The notes below the pieces were generated by a model. The model searched no databases. It saw only the letters and a list, made by a program, of their open reading frames with translations, and was not told the DNA's origin. Positions 23,238 to 30,720 of a DNA stretch of 30,720 bases are shown here, one piece after another. The stretch lies in the NCBI GenBank assembly GCA_031399025.1, contig JANNOJ010000051.1, positions 1 through 30,720 of the forward strand. Direction: 5' to 3'. A program made the position numbers and the translations under genes. The stretch comes from CBDBZL01 sp031399025 (GTDB lineage Bacteria > Pseudomonadota > Alphaproteobacteria > Sphingomonadales > Sphingomonadaceae). Each line of letters starts with the position of its first letter. The stretch's first letter is position 1.

Positions 23238-23550
23238 CGATGGTCTCCCCGGACTTGACGGCGACGCGCACCTTCTTGCCGTCGCGCTCCTCGAAGCGGA
23301 CGCGGGTGGGCTTGCCGTCCTTGGGATCGGCGATCGCGACCTTGCTGATCGCCATCGGCGCCGGCACCCGGTCGATCCCCCCTTGCGGATTGGCCTGGCT
23401 CGGCTTGCGGTGGCGGGCCATCACGTTGATGCCGTCCACCACCACCTTGCCGTCCTTGGGCATGACCTGGTTCACGGTGCCCGTGCGGCCCTTGTCCTTG
23501 CCCGAGAGGACGACGATGCTGTCGCCCTTCTTGATGCGTGCGGCGCCCAT
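23230..23550 (-). CDS. rplX: 50S ribosomal protein L24
   Basis: The 106-residue protein starts MGAARIKKGDSIVVLSGKDK, the KOW motif with 'GRTGTVNQVMPKDGKVVVDGIN', then 'HRKPSQANPQGGIDR'. It is a 50S assembly initiator near the tunnel exit. ATG 23550 overlaps the rplN stop by one base. The frame opens further upstream inside rplN, which is rejected. Confidence 0.97.
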   Translation of the reverse strand: MGAARIKKGDSIVVLSGKDKGRTGTVNQVMPKDGKVVVDGINVMARHRKPSQANPQGGIDRVPAPMAISKVAIADPKDGKPTRVRFEERDGKKVRVAVKSGETIDG

Positions 23551-23918
23551 CACAGCACCTCCGGCGCGAGGCTGATGATCTTCATGAAGCCCTTGCCGCG
23601 CAGTTCGCGCACCACCGGGCCGAAGATGCGGGTGCCCAGCGGCTCTTCGTTCTTGTTCACCAGCACCGCGGCGTTGCTGTCGAAGCGGATGACGCTGCCA
23701 TCGGCGCGGCGCACGTCCTTGCGGGTGCGCACGATCACCGCGCGGTGAACGTCGCCCTTCTTGACCCGGGCGCGCGGCTGCGCCTCCTTGACGGAGACCA
23801 CGATGACATCGCCCACGCCGGCGGTGCGGCGCTTGGAGCCGCCCAGCACCTTGATGCACTGGACGCGCTTGGCGCCGCTGTTGTCGGCCACATCCAGCGT
23901 TGACTGCATCTGGATCAT
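23550..23918 (-). CDS. rplN: 50S ribosomal protein L14
   Basis: The 122-residue protein starts MIQMQSTLDVADNSGAKRVQ and ends 'VVRELRGKGFMKIISLAPEVL'. It has full length and consensus for L14, which bridges the subunits. A 75-base spacer separates it from rpsQ, one of the few gaps inside this tight part of the operon; I see no clear hairpin or promoter in it. Confidence 0.98.
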   Translation of the reverse strand: MIQMQSTLDVADNSGAKRVQCIKVLGGSKRRTAGVGDVIVVSVKEAQPRARVKKGDVHRAVIVRTRKDVRRADGSVIRFDSNAAVLVNKNEEPLGTRIFGPVVRELRGKGFMKIISLAPEVL

Positions 23919-23993
23919 CGATCCGCTTCCTTCTCACTCGGCTTGCCGGAACCCGTCCGGCAGTTCCAAAAAACCTGCGCGAGCCCGTGCGGC

Positions 23994-24284
23994 TCAATTG
24001 CCCGCCGCGGCGACCTCCAGGTCGGCCTCGACCTCGACCCCCTTGCTCGCCTGCAGCCGCTCGATGACCTTCCAGTTCTTGGTCTTCGACAGCGGGCGGG
24101 TCTCCTCGATCCGGACCTGGTCGCCGACCGCAAACTCGTTGCCCTCGTCATGCGCGTGGTACTTCTTCGAGCGGCGGATGATCTTGCCGTAGAGCGGGTG
24201 CTTGACCCGGCGCTCGACCAGCACGGTCACGGTCTTGTCGGTCTTGTCGGACGTCACGGTCCCGGTCAGGATACGCTTGGGCAT
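23994..24284 (-). CDS. rpsQ: 30S ribosomal protein S17
   Basis: The 96-residue OB-fold protein starts MPKRILTGTVTSDKTDKTVT. It has 'VKHPLYGKIIRRSKKYHAHDEGNEFAVGDQVRIEETRPLSKTKNWKV'-type S17 consensus, with 'ETRPLSKTKNW' as the signature. The Ala/Glu-rich tail (VEVEADLEVAAAGN) is longer than in E. coli. It is 12 bases from rpmC. Confidence 0.97.
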   Translation of the reverse strand: MPKRILTGTVTSDKTDKTVTVLVERRVKHPLYGKIIRRSKKYHAHDEGNEFAVGDQVRIEETRPLSKTKNWKVIERLQASKGVEVEADLEVAAAGN

Positions 24285-24296
24285 CGCTTGTAATCC

Positions 24297-24509
24297 TTAC
24301 GCTTTCACGGCTTCACGGGCGCGGTGGCCCTGAAGCGTCTTGATCCGGGCGATCTCGCGGCGCACTTCGCGGATGCGCGCGGGCCGCTCCATCTGGCCGG
24401 TCGCGGCCTGGAAGCGCAGGTTGAACTGCTCGCGCTTCAGCTCGACGATCTGCGCGGCGAGCTGGTCGTCGCTCTTGGTGCGCAGGTCTTCTATCTTGCT
24501 CTGGGCCAT
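24297..24509 (-). CDS. rpmC: 50S ribosomal protein L29
   Basis: The 70-residue helical protein reads MAQSKIEDLRTKSDDQLAAQ then 'LKREQFNLRFQAATGQMERPARIREVRREIARIKT', the L29 consensus. It sits at the tunnel exit and helps dock SRP and trigger factor. The start is one of two tandem ATGs: 24509, which shares one base with the rplP stop (TGATG), or 24512. Longer upstream openings are inside rplP and rejected. Confidence 0.96.
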   Translation of the reverse strand: MAQSKIEDLRTKSDDQLAAQIVELKREQFNLRFQAATGQMERPARIREVRREIARIKTLQGHRAREAVKA

Positions 24510-24943
24510 CATTCGCCTCGCAGGTGGCTGGTGTCGCCCAGGCGCGCGACGACCTTGGTCTTGATCGGCAGCTTCATCGCCGCGCGCTCGAACGCCTCGG
24601 CCGCGGTCGGCCCGGTGACGCCGTCGAGCTCGAACAGGATTCGGCCCGGCTTCACGCGTGCCGCCCAATATTCATTCGCACCCTTGCCCTTGCCCTGGCG
24701 CACTTCCGCCGGCTTCTTGGAGACCGGCACGTCGGGGAAGATGCGGATCCACAACCGGCCCTGGCGCTTGATGTGGCGCGTGATCGCCCGGCGCGCCGCC
24801 TCGATCTGGCGCGCGGTGATCCGGTCGGGCTCCAGGGCCTTGAGGCCGTAGGAACCGAAATTCAGCGCCGAGCCGCCCTTGGCCACGCCATGGATGCGGC
24901 CCTTGAAGGCCTTGCGGAACTTGGTCTTTTTGGGTTGCAGCAT
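24509..24943 (-). CDS. rplP: 50S ribosomal protein L16
   Basis: The 144-residue protein starts MLQPKKTKFRKAFKGRIHGV, with 'YGLKALEPDRITARQIEAARRAITRHIKRQGRLWIRIFPD' and 'MRQGKGKG'-type 'VRQGKGKGANEYWAARVKPG'. It contacts the A-site tRNA and is required for peptidyl-transfer-centre maturation. It is 11 bases from rpsC. Normal length. Confidence 0.98.
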   Translation of the reverse strand: MLQPKKTKFRKAFKGRIHGVAKGGSALNFGSYGLKALEPDRITARQIEAARRAITRHIKRQGRLWIRIFPDVPVSKKPAEVRQGKGKGANEYWAARVKPGRILFELDGVTGPTAAEAFERAAMKLPIKTKVVARLGDTSHLRGE

Positions 24944-24954
24944 GTCCGTCTACC

Positions 24955-25650
24955 TCAGCGGGCCGGCCGCACGCCGGAAGTCTGCGCTTCCAGCATCAGG
25001 CGGTCCTGCGCCATCGGATCGTGGCCGAGGATCTCGCCCTTGAACACCCAGCACTTGATGCCGATGATCCCGTAGGCGGTCAGCGCCTCGGCCTCGGCGT
25101 AATCGACGTGGGCGCGCAGCGTGTGGAGCGGCACCCGGCCTTCGCGGTACTGCTCCACCCGGGCGATCTCGGCCCCGCCCAAGCGGCCCGAACACATGAT
25201 CTTGATGCCCTCGGCGCCCAGCCGCATGCCCGATTGCATCGCGCGCTTCATCGCCCGGCGGAACGCCACGCGGCGCACCAGCTGGTCGGCGATGCCCTGC
25301 GCCACGAGCTTGGCGTCGATCTCGGGCTTGCGGATCTCGACGATGTTGAGCTTCACCTCGCTCTTGGTCATCGAGGCGAGCTTGGCGCGCAGCTTCTCGA
25401 TGTCGGCGCCCTTCTTGCCGATGATGACGCCCGGGCGCGCGGCATAGATCGAGATGCGGCACAGCTTGGCCGGGCGCTCGATCACCACCTTCGAGATCGC
25501 CGCCTGCGGCATGCTCTCGAGGATGTACTTGCGCAGCTGGATGTCTTCCTTGAGCAGGTTGCGATAATTCGCACCCTCGGCGTACCAGCGGCTGTCCCAG
25601 GTGCGGTTGATCTGCAGCCGGAGGCCGATCGGATTGCTCTTGTGACCCAT
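24955..25650 (-). CDS. rpsC: 30S ribosomal protein S3
   Basis: The 231-residue protein starts MGHKSNPIGLRLQINRTWDS. It has the KH domain with 'RPGVIIGKKGADIEKLRAKL' and the C-terminal 'YAEAEALTAYGIIGIKCWVFKGEIL'. S3 forms part of the mRNA entry tunnel and helicase. ATG 25650 fits the family; an upstream in-frame Met at 25665 lies inside rplV. It is one base from rplV. Confidence 0.98.
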   Translation of the reverse strand: MGHKSNPIGLRLQINRTWDSRWYAEGANYRNLLKEDIQLRKYILESMPQAAISKVVIERPAKLCRISIYAARPGVIIGKKGADIEKLRAKLASMTKSEVKLNIVEIRKPEIDAKLVAQGIADQLVRRVAFRRAMKRAMQSGMRLGAEGIKIMCSGRLGGAEIARVEQYREGRVPLHTLRAHVDYAEAEALTAYGIIGIKCWVFKGEILGHDPMAQDRLMLEAQTSGVRPAR

Positions 25651-25651
25651 C

Positions 25652-26029
25652 TCAGGCTTCCTCAACTTCGCGCACGACGATCCTGAGCCGGCTGAACGGC
25701 TTGAGGATCCGCGTCGACTTGCCGCGCCCGCGCGTGGCGAAGCGCTTCATCGTCACCGACTTGCCGACGCTCGCTTCGGCCACCACCAGCGCGTCCACGT
25801 CGAGGTCGTGATTGTTCTCGGCATTGGCGATCGCGCTGGCGAGCACCTTGTGCGCGTCGCGCGCCATCGCCCGCTTGCAGAAGGTGAGGATGTTCAGCGC
25901 ATCCTCCGCCTTCTTGCCGCGGATCAGGCCGGCGACCAGGTTCAGCTTCTGCGCCGAGCCGCGAATGGTCGTGGCCACCGCCAGCGCCTCGTTGTCGGCC
26001 ACCTTGCGGGGGGATTTCTCCTTGCCCAT
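25652..26029 (-). CDS. rplV: 50S ribosomal protein L22
   Basis: The 125-residue protein starts MGKEKSPRKVADNEALAVAT, has 'LNLVAGLIRGKKAEDALNIL' and the C-terminal hairpin region 'RFATRGRGKSTRILKPFSRLRIVVREVEE'. The tip of that hairpin lines the peptide tunnel at the macrolide-binding constriction. The start overlaps the rpsS stop by one base. Confidence 0.97.
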   Translation of the reverse strand: MGKEKSPRKVADNEALAVATTIRGSAQKLNLVAGLIRGKKAEDALNILTFCKRAMARDAHKVLASAIANAENNHDLDVDALVVAEASVGKSVTMKRFATRGRGKSTRILKPFSRLRIVVREVEEA

Positions 26030-26304
26030 CAGCGCTTGCCCTTCTTGTCGGCGGCATGGCCCGGGAAGGTGCGCGTGGGCGCGAATTCGCCGAGCTTGTG
26101 GCCGACCATGTCCTCGTTGACCGCCACGGGGATGAACTTGTGGCCGTTGTAGACGCTGAACGTCAGGCCGACGAATTGCGGCAGGATCGTCGAGCGACGC
26201 GACCAGGTCCTGATCGGCCTTGTGTTGCTGGCATCCTGCGCCTCCTCCGCCTTCTTCAGCAGGCTGAGCTCGACGAACGGGCCTTTCCAGACGGAACGTG
26301 CCAT
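26029..26304 (-). CDS. rpsS: 30S ribosomal protein S19
   Basis: The 91-residue protein starts MARSVWKGPFVELSLLKKAE and has 'IRTWSRRSTILPQFVGLTFSVYNGHKFIPV', 'EDMVGHKLGEFAPTRTF' and 'GHAADKKGKR'. It is complete and typical, in the 30S head with S13. It is six bases after rplB. Confidence 0.98.
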   Translation of the reverse strand: MARSVWKGPFVELSLLKKAEEAQDASNTRPIRTWSRRSTILPQFVGLTFSVYNGHKFIPVAVNEDMVGHKLGEFAPTRTFPGHAADKKGKR

Positions 26305-26310
26305 CTTGCC

Positions 26311-27147
26311 TTACCTCTTCTTCTTCGCGTGGCGCGAACGGATGATCATCTTGTCGGTCTGCTTGTTGCTGCGGGTGCGGGCGCCCTTCGTGGGCTTGCC
26401 CCAGGGCGTGACCGGATGGCGGCCGCCGCTGGTCTTGCCCTCGCCGCCGCCATGCGGGTGGTCGACCGGGTTCTTGGCCACGCCGCGGGTCAGCGGCCGG
26501 CGGCCCTGCCAGCGGGTGCGCCCGGCCTTGCCGAAGTTCTGGTTCTGGTTGTCGGAGTTCGACACGGCACCCACCGTGCCCATGCACAGGGCCGGCAGGT
26601 AGCGCTGCTCGCCCGAGTTCAGCCGCACGATCACCATGCCGCGATCCCGACCCACCAGCTGGGCATAGGCGCCCGCCGAACGGGCGATCTGGCCGCCTTT
26701 ACCTGGCTTCATCTCGATATTGTGGCAGATCGTGCCCACCGGCATGTTGCCCAAGAGCATCGCATTGCCCGGCTTGGTGTCGACCCGCTCGCCGGCCACC
26801 ACCTGATCGCCCGGCGCCAGCCGGCCGGGAGCGATGATGTAGGCCTGCTCGCCGTCCTCGTACTTGACGAGGGCGATGAAGGCGGTGCGGTTGGGGTCGT
26901 ATTCGATCCGCTCGACAGTGGCGGGCATGTCCCACTTGCGGCGCTTGAAATCGACGATGCGATAGCGCTGCTTGTGCCCGCCGCCCTTGCCGCGGCTGGT
27001 GACGTGGCCCTTGTTGTTGCGCCCGCCGGTCTTGGTCTTGCCCTCGGTCAGCGCCTTAATGGGCCCACCCTTGTGGAGCGCGGCGCGGTCGACGAGCACC
27101 AAAGCGCGGCGCGCCGGGCTGGTCGGGTTGTAGGTCTTGAGTGCCAT
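26311..27147 (-). CDS. rplB: 50S ribosomal protein L2
   Basis: The 278-residue protein starts MALKTYNPTSPARRALVLVD, with 'GRNNKGHVTSRGKGGGHKQRYRIVDFKR', 'KPGKGGQIARSAGAYAQLVG' and the C-terminal 'GVAKNPVDHPHGGGEGKTSGG', including the His essential near the peptidyl transferase centre. Normal length. It is four bases from rplW. Confidence 0.98.
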   Translation of the reverse strand: MALKTYNPTSPARRALVLVDRAALHKGGPIKALTEGKTKTGGRNNKGHVTSRGKGGGHKQRYRIVDFKRRKWDMPATVERIEYDPNRTAFIALVKYEDGEQAYIIAPGRLAPGDQVVAGERVDTKPGNAMLLGNMPVGTICHNIEMKPGKGGQIARSAGAYAQLVGRDRGMVIVRLNSGEQRYLPALCMGTVGAVSNSDNQNQNFGKAGRTRWQGRRPLTRGVAKNPVDHPHGGGEGKTSGGRHPVTPWGKPTKGARTRSNKQTDKMIIRSRHAKKKR

Positions 27148-27151
27148 CTGC

Positions 27152-27481
27152 CTAGCCCCTGACGCCTTCGGTGATGTCGATCGGCTCCTGGCCCTCGGCC
27201 AAGGTCACGATCGCCTTCTTCAAGTCGGCGCGCTGATAGGCGCGGCCCTTCCAGCGCTTGGTCTTGCCCTTCTGGACGATGGTGTTGACGCTCTTCACCT
27301 TGCGCGCGAACAGGGCCTCCACGGCCTCCTTGATCTGCGGCTTGGTGGCATCGCCCGCCACCTTGAACACCACCGCATTGTGCTCGGAAAGCAGCGTGGC
27401 CTTCTCGGTGATGTGCGGCGAGAGGATGATGTCGTAATGGCGCGCATCGGAAACGCGCGCCTTCGGGCTGGCCTTAGCCAT
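27152..27481 (-). CDS. rplW: 50S ribosomal protein L23
   Basis: The 109-residue protein reads 'HYDIILSPHITEKATLLSEH', then 'VVFKVAGDATKPQIKEAVEALFARKVKSVNTIVQKGKTKRWKGR', the L23 consensus. It is the docking site for trigger factor and SRP at the tunnel exit. The start overlaps the 3' end of rplD by eight bases. Confidence 0.97.
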   Translation of the reverse strand: MAKASPKARVSDARHYDIILSPHITEKATLLSEHNAVVFKVAGDATKPQIKEAVEALFARKVKSVNTIVQKGKTKRWKGRAYQRADLKKAIVTLAEGQEPIDITEGVRG

Positions 27482-28121
27482 GGAACCGCGCCTCCAGCTT
27501 GGCGACCGCGGACCGGGTGAGGACCAGCGTGTCGTGGTTCAGAATGTCGTACACATTGGCGCCGACCGCCGGCATCACGTCCACGCCGGGCAGGTTGCCC
27601 GCCGCGCGGCGGAAGCCGTCGTTGACGCTGTCGCCGTCGATCACCAGCACCTTGCCGGTCCAGCCGTTGGTGCCGAAGGCCGCGACCAGCGCCTTGGTCT
27701 TGGCCTCGGCCAGCTCCAGGCTGTCGACCACCACCAGCCCCTTGCCATCCGGGGCCTTCGCCTTGCTCGACAGCGCCATGCGCAAGCCAAGCGCGCGCAC
27801 CTTCTTGTTGAGCGATGGCTCGAAATCGCGCAGCCGGGCGCCGTGGGCCTTGCCGCCGCCGATGAAAATGGGCGCGCGCCGATCGCCGTGGCGCGCCGTA
27901 CCGCCACCCTTCTGGCGGCCGAACTTCTTGCCCGTGCGCGCGACGTCCGACCGCTCGCGCGTCGGCCGGGCGGTGCCGCGCCGGCTCTCCAGCTGCCAGG
28001 TGACCACCCGGTGCAGGATATCGGCGCGCGGCTCGATGCCGAACACCATGTCGCTGAGCTCGATCTCGCCCCCCGAACCGGCGATCTCGGCGCCGGCGAT
28101 ATTCTGGACCTTGACCTTCAC
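27474..28121 (-). CDS. rplD: 50S ribosomal protein L4
   Basis: The 215-residue protein has 'WQLESRRGTARPTRERSDVARTGKKFGRQKGGGTARHGDRRAPIFIGGGKAHG', the long basic loop that reaches into the exit tunnel. It ends with 'LNHDTLVLTRSAVAKLEARFHG'. The start codon is GTG at 28121-28119 and overlaps the rplC stop by four bases (GTGA), suggesting translational coupling. In E. coli L4 also represses the S10 operon through its leader; whether this L4 does so is unknown, but see the structured spacer before rpsJ. Confidence 0.97.
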   Translation of the reverse strand: MKVKVQNIAGAEIAGSGGEIELSDMVFGIEPRADILHRVVTWQLESRRGTARPTRERSDVARTGKKFGRQKGGGTARHGDRRAPIFIGGGKAHGARLRDFEPSLNKKVRALGLRMALSSKAKAPDGKGLVVVDSLELAEAKTKALVAAFGTNGWTGKVLVIDGDSVNDGFRRAAGNLPGVDVMPAVGANVYDILNHDTLVLTRSAVAKLEARFHG

Positions 28122-29023
28122 GACCCGGATTCCCTGTTCTCGTCGGCGTTCTTGTCGGCCGCGGCGTCGCCCGGGGCGGCGTCTTCCTCGCCCTTGGCCG
28201 GGGTGACGTCGTCACCGGCGCCGGCCTGCTGCTCCTCGAGCAGCTCCGCCTGCCGCTCGGCATCGACTTCCTCGTGGACCTCGATCTCGCCCGCCGGCTC
28301 GACCATGCCGGGCAGCGCTTCCTCGTGCTCGGGCGGGGTGCTCTGCTTCTCGAGGATGGCGCCGGGGAACGGGATGCCCTCGGGCGCCGGGACCTTCACC
28401 GAATCGCGCACCAGCAGCCAGCCGTTCTTCGAGCCGGGCACCGAACCGCGCACGAAGATAAGGCCGCGCACCGCGTCGGTGCGAACCACGATCAGGTTCT
28501 GTTGGGTGCGCTGGCGGTCGCCCATGTGGCCCGCCATCTTCTTGTTCTTGAACACCTTGCCCGGGTCCTGCCGCTGGCCGGTGGACCCATGCGAACGGTG
28601 GCTGAGCGAGACGCCGTGGGTGGCGCGCAGGCCGCCGAAGCCCCAGCGCTTCATCACCCCGGCAAAGCCCTTGCCCTGGGTGTGGCCGGTGACATCGACC
28701 AGCTGCCCGGCGATGAAATGCTCGGCCGAAATGTGCGAGCCCACCGGCAGCAGGCCGTCGGCATCCGCCACGCGGAACTCGGCCACCTTCTGCTTGAGGC
28801 CCACTTCGGCCTGGGCGAACGCCTCGCGCTGCGGCTTATTGACGTTCTTCTGCTTGGCTTCGCCCGAGCCGACCTGCACCGCGAGATAGCCGTCGCGGTC
28901 CTGGGTCTTGTGGGCGGTGACCTGGCAGCCTTCGAGCGCCAGGACGGTGACCGGCACGTGGCGGCCATCCTCCTGGAACAGGCGGGTCATCCCGACTTTC
29001 TTCGCGATCACGCCGGTGCGCAT
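28118..29023 (-). CDS. rplC: 50S ribosomal protein L3 with acidic C-terminal extension
   Basis: The 301-residue protein has an L3 core to about residue 222: 'MRTGVIAKKVGMTRLFQEDG', 'VDVTGHTQGKGFAGVMKRWGFGG' and 'GSTGQRQDPGKVFKNKKMAG', with Gln150 at the PrmB methylation position. Residues about 225-301 form an extra tail rich in Glu, Asp, Ala and Pro, absent from the 209-residue E. coli protein. ATG 29023 was chosen over an in-frame TTG two codons upstream because AAGGAG lies eight bases before it. It is preceded by a 211-base structured spacer after rpsJ. Confidence 0.96.
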   Translation of the reverse strand: MRTGVIAKKVGMTRLFQEDGRHVPVTVLALEGCQVTAHKTQDRDGYLAVQVGSGEAKQKNVNKPQREAFAQAEVGLKQKVAEFRVADADGLLPVGSHISAEHFIAGQLVDVTGHTQGKGFAGVMKRWGFGGLRATHGVSLSHRSHGSTGQRQDPGKVFKNKKMAGHMGDRQRTQQNLIVVRTDAVRGLIFVRGSVPGSKNGWLLVRDSVKVPAPEGIPFPGAILEKQSTPPEHEEALPGMVEPAGEIEVHEEVDAERQAELLEEQQAGAGDDVTPAKGEEDAAPGDAAADKNADENRESGS

Positions 29024-29041
29024 GACCAAACTCCTTCAGAG

Positions 29042-29065
29042 GCACCGGCGGACCATCCGCGGTGC
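29042..29065 (-). other. hairpin just upstream of the rplC ribosome-binding site
   Basis: GCACC-(g)-GCGGA, loop CCA, TCCGC-GGTGC: a 10-bp stem with one bulged base, ending six bases ahead of the AAGGAG of rplC in the minus-strand transcript. It could hold the ribosome site open or act with the two other hairpins in the rpsJ-rplC spacer (29149-29163 and 29180-29198). Confidence 0.5.
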
Positions 29066-29148
29066 ATGCCATCAGCCCAAAATATCGGTACGTCGCCCCG
29101 TCCGGGCTGAATGCCCTCCCGAAGGAGAGCGAGACGGGGGACGCAGAC

Positions 29149-29198
29149 CCGGCAAGCTGCCGGCGGTATCCCTTCGGTCGGGGAGCACCAGGCTCCCC
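29149..29198 (-). other. two hairpins downstream of rpsJ
   Basis: GGGGAGC-ACCAG-GCTCCCC (29180-29198, perfect 7-bp stem) and CCGGCA-AGC-TGCCGG (29149-29163, perfect 6-bp stem) lie in the first half of the 211-base spacer following the rpsJ stop. Neither has a U-tract after it on the minus strand. Possible attenuator or processing signals. Confidence 0.5.
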
Positions 29199-29234
29199 AG
29201 CATCGTCCGGCCGGAGCCGGGCCGACGCGCCGGC

Positions 29235-29546
<312 letters not shown>

Positions 29547-29608
29547 GTCCAACTACCGATGCGAAAGAGCCAGTGAGAAGGCGAGCCTCCCCCAAAACAA
29601 AGGAGCCA

Positions 29609-29679
29609 CCCCGCCTTCCCGGTTACCCGGTCAGGGGCGGCCCCCTTTGAAAACCCTGAAGGCGGGGACGAATCCCCGC
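29609..29679 (-). promoter_or_regulatory. rpsJ: structured leader between tuf and rpsJ with competing helices
   Basis: Read as minus-strand RNA. First hairpin: GCGGGGA-UUCG-UCCCCGC (29679-29662, UUCG tetraloop). Its 3' arm lies within CCCCGCCUUC (29667-29658), which is also a perfect 10-bp complement of GAAGGCGGGG (29618-29609) further on. The two helices cannot form together. Inside the long-range helix are AGGGG-GCCG-CCCCU (29646-29633) and CCGG-GUAA-CCGG (29630-29619, a GNRA tetraloop). The whole lies in a 151-base spacer and ends about 60 bases before the rpsJ start. This resembles a two-state attenuator or an r-protein-binding leader; the pairing is seen, the function is inferred. Confidence 0.55.
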
Positions 29680-29697
29680 TGACGAGGCGCGCCTATA

Positions 29698-30546
<849 letters not shown>

Positions 30547-30720
30547 GCGGGCGAATTTAAGACGGTGAGCGCCTCCCAGCCCTTGGGGCAGGCCATGCCG
30601 AGATTCACCGGATAGTCCGTCGTCGGCGTCAGGTTGACTGCCTGGCCGTTTTGCAAATGGATGTTGAGTCCGCAGCCAGTTGAACAGAAGCCGCAGACCA
30701 TGGTGGTGGTGGCGTCGGGC
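30547..30720 (-). CDS. molybdopterin oxidoreductase, N-terminal fragment (partial both ends)
   Basis: Open from the window edge, this frame reads 'PDATTTMVCGFCSTGCGLNI', then 'HLQNGQAVNLTPTTDYPVNL' and 'GMACPKGWEALTVLNSP'. C-x2-C-x3-C and a later C in 'ACPKGW' are the Fe4S4-binding domain that opens molybdenum oxidoreductases of the formate dehydrogenase / nitrate reductase type. The match fades at 'LNSP', where tuf sequence begins in a different frame. A start could be the Met before VCGFC or lie outside the window. Substrate cannot be told from this piece. Codons are less G/C-ending (for example gga, tca, act, ttg, caa) than the ribosomal genes. Confidence 0.75.

Overview
This very GC-rich window comes from an alphaproteobacterium, most likely a member of the Sphingomonadales. 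The grounds are inferential: a TCA cluster in the order mdh, sucD, sucA, sucB, lpdA, the S10-spc-alpha ribosomal cluster with secY followed by adk, strong G/C bias at third codon positions, and a small ribosomal protein S5 with an Arg/Gly-rich N-terminus. No tRNA, rRNA or CRISPR array was seen.

Left part (1 to about 11.1 kb, plus strand). The window opens in the last codons of an IS5-type transposase. A possible 36-residue ORF then abuts thpR (RNA 2',3'-cyclic phosphodiesterase). A tight run follows: mdh, sucD, sucA, sucB and lpdA, which together cover 2-oxoglutarate to succinate and malate to oxaloacetate. The partner of sucD, sucC, is absent. Overlapping or nearly abutting accessory genes come next: a membrane protein resembling a reduced SEDS (FtsW/RodA) protein, a VOC-fold protein, an unknown 153-residue protein and a TRIC/UPF0126 membrane protein.

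Middle (11.1 to 12.7 kb, minus strand). Two secreted, paralogous proteins of unknown function lie tail-to-tail with the previous run. A long hairpin separates them.

Right part (12.7 to 30.7 kb, minus strand). This is the main ribosomal superoperon, read right to left: tuf (truncated), rpsJ, rplC, rplD, rplW, rplB, rpsS, rplV, rpsC, rplP, rpmC, rpsQ, rplN, rplX, rplE, rpsN, rpsH, rplF, rplR, rpsE, rpmD, rplO, secY, adk, a secreted SRPBCC protein, rpsM, rpsK, rpoA, rplQ. From rplC to rpmD the genes mostly overlap or abut. The spacers around rpsJ, between rplO and secY, and inside the alpha operon are longer and carry perfect or near-perfect hairpins. The most elaborate is the tuf-rpsJ spacer, with two mutually exclusive helices and UUCG and GUAA tetraloops, which looks like a candidate cis-regulatory leader.

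Two places break the expected order. A decayed sulfotransferase gene sits between rpmD and rplO. At the right edge tuf is cut after about its last 282 codons and joined to the 5' part of a molybdopterin oxidoreductase gene, which is either a real rearrangement or an assembly join. I see no defence system, phage or biosynthetic cluster. The most promising undescribed items are the rpsJ leader, the spacer hairpins, the paralogous secreted pair and the SEDS-like protein.
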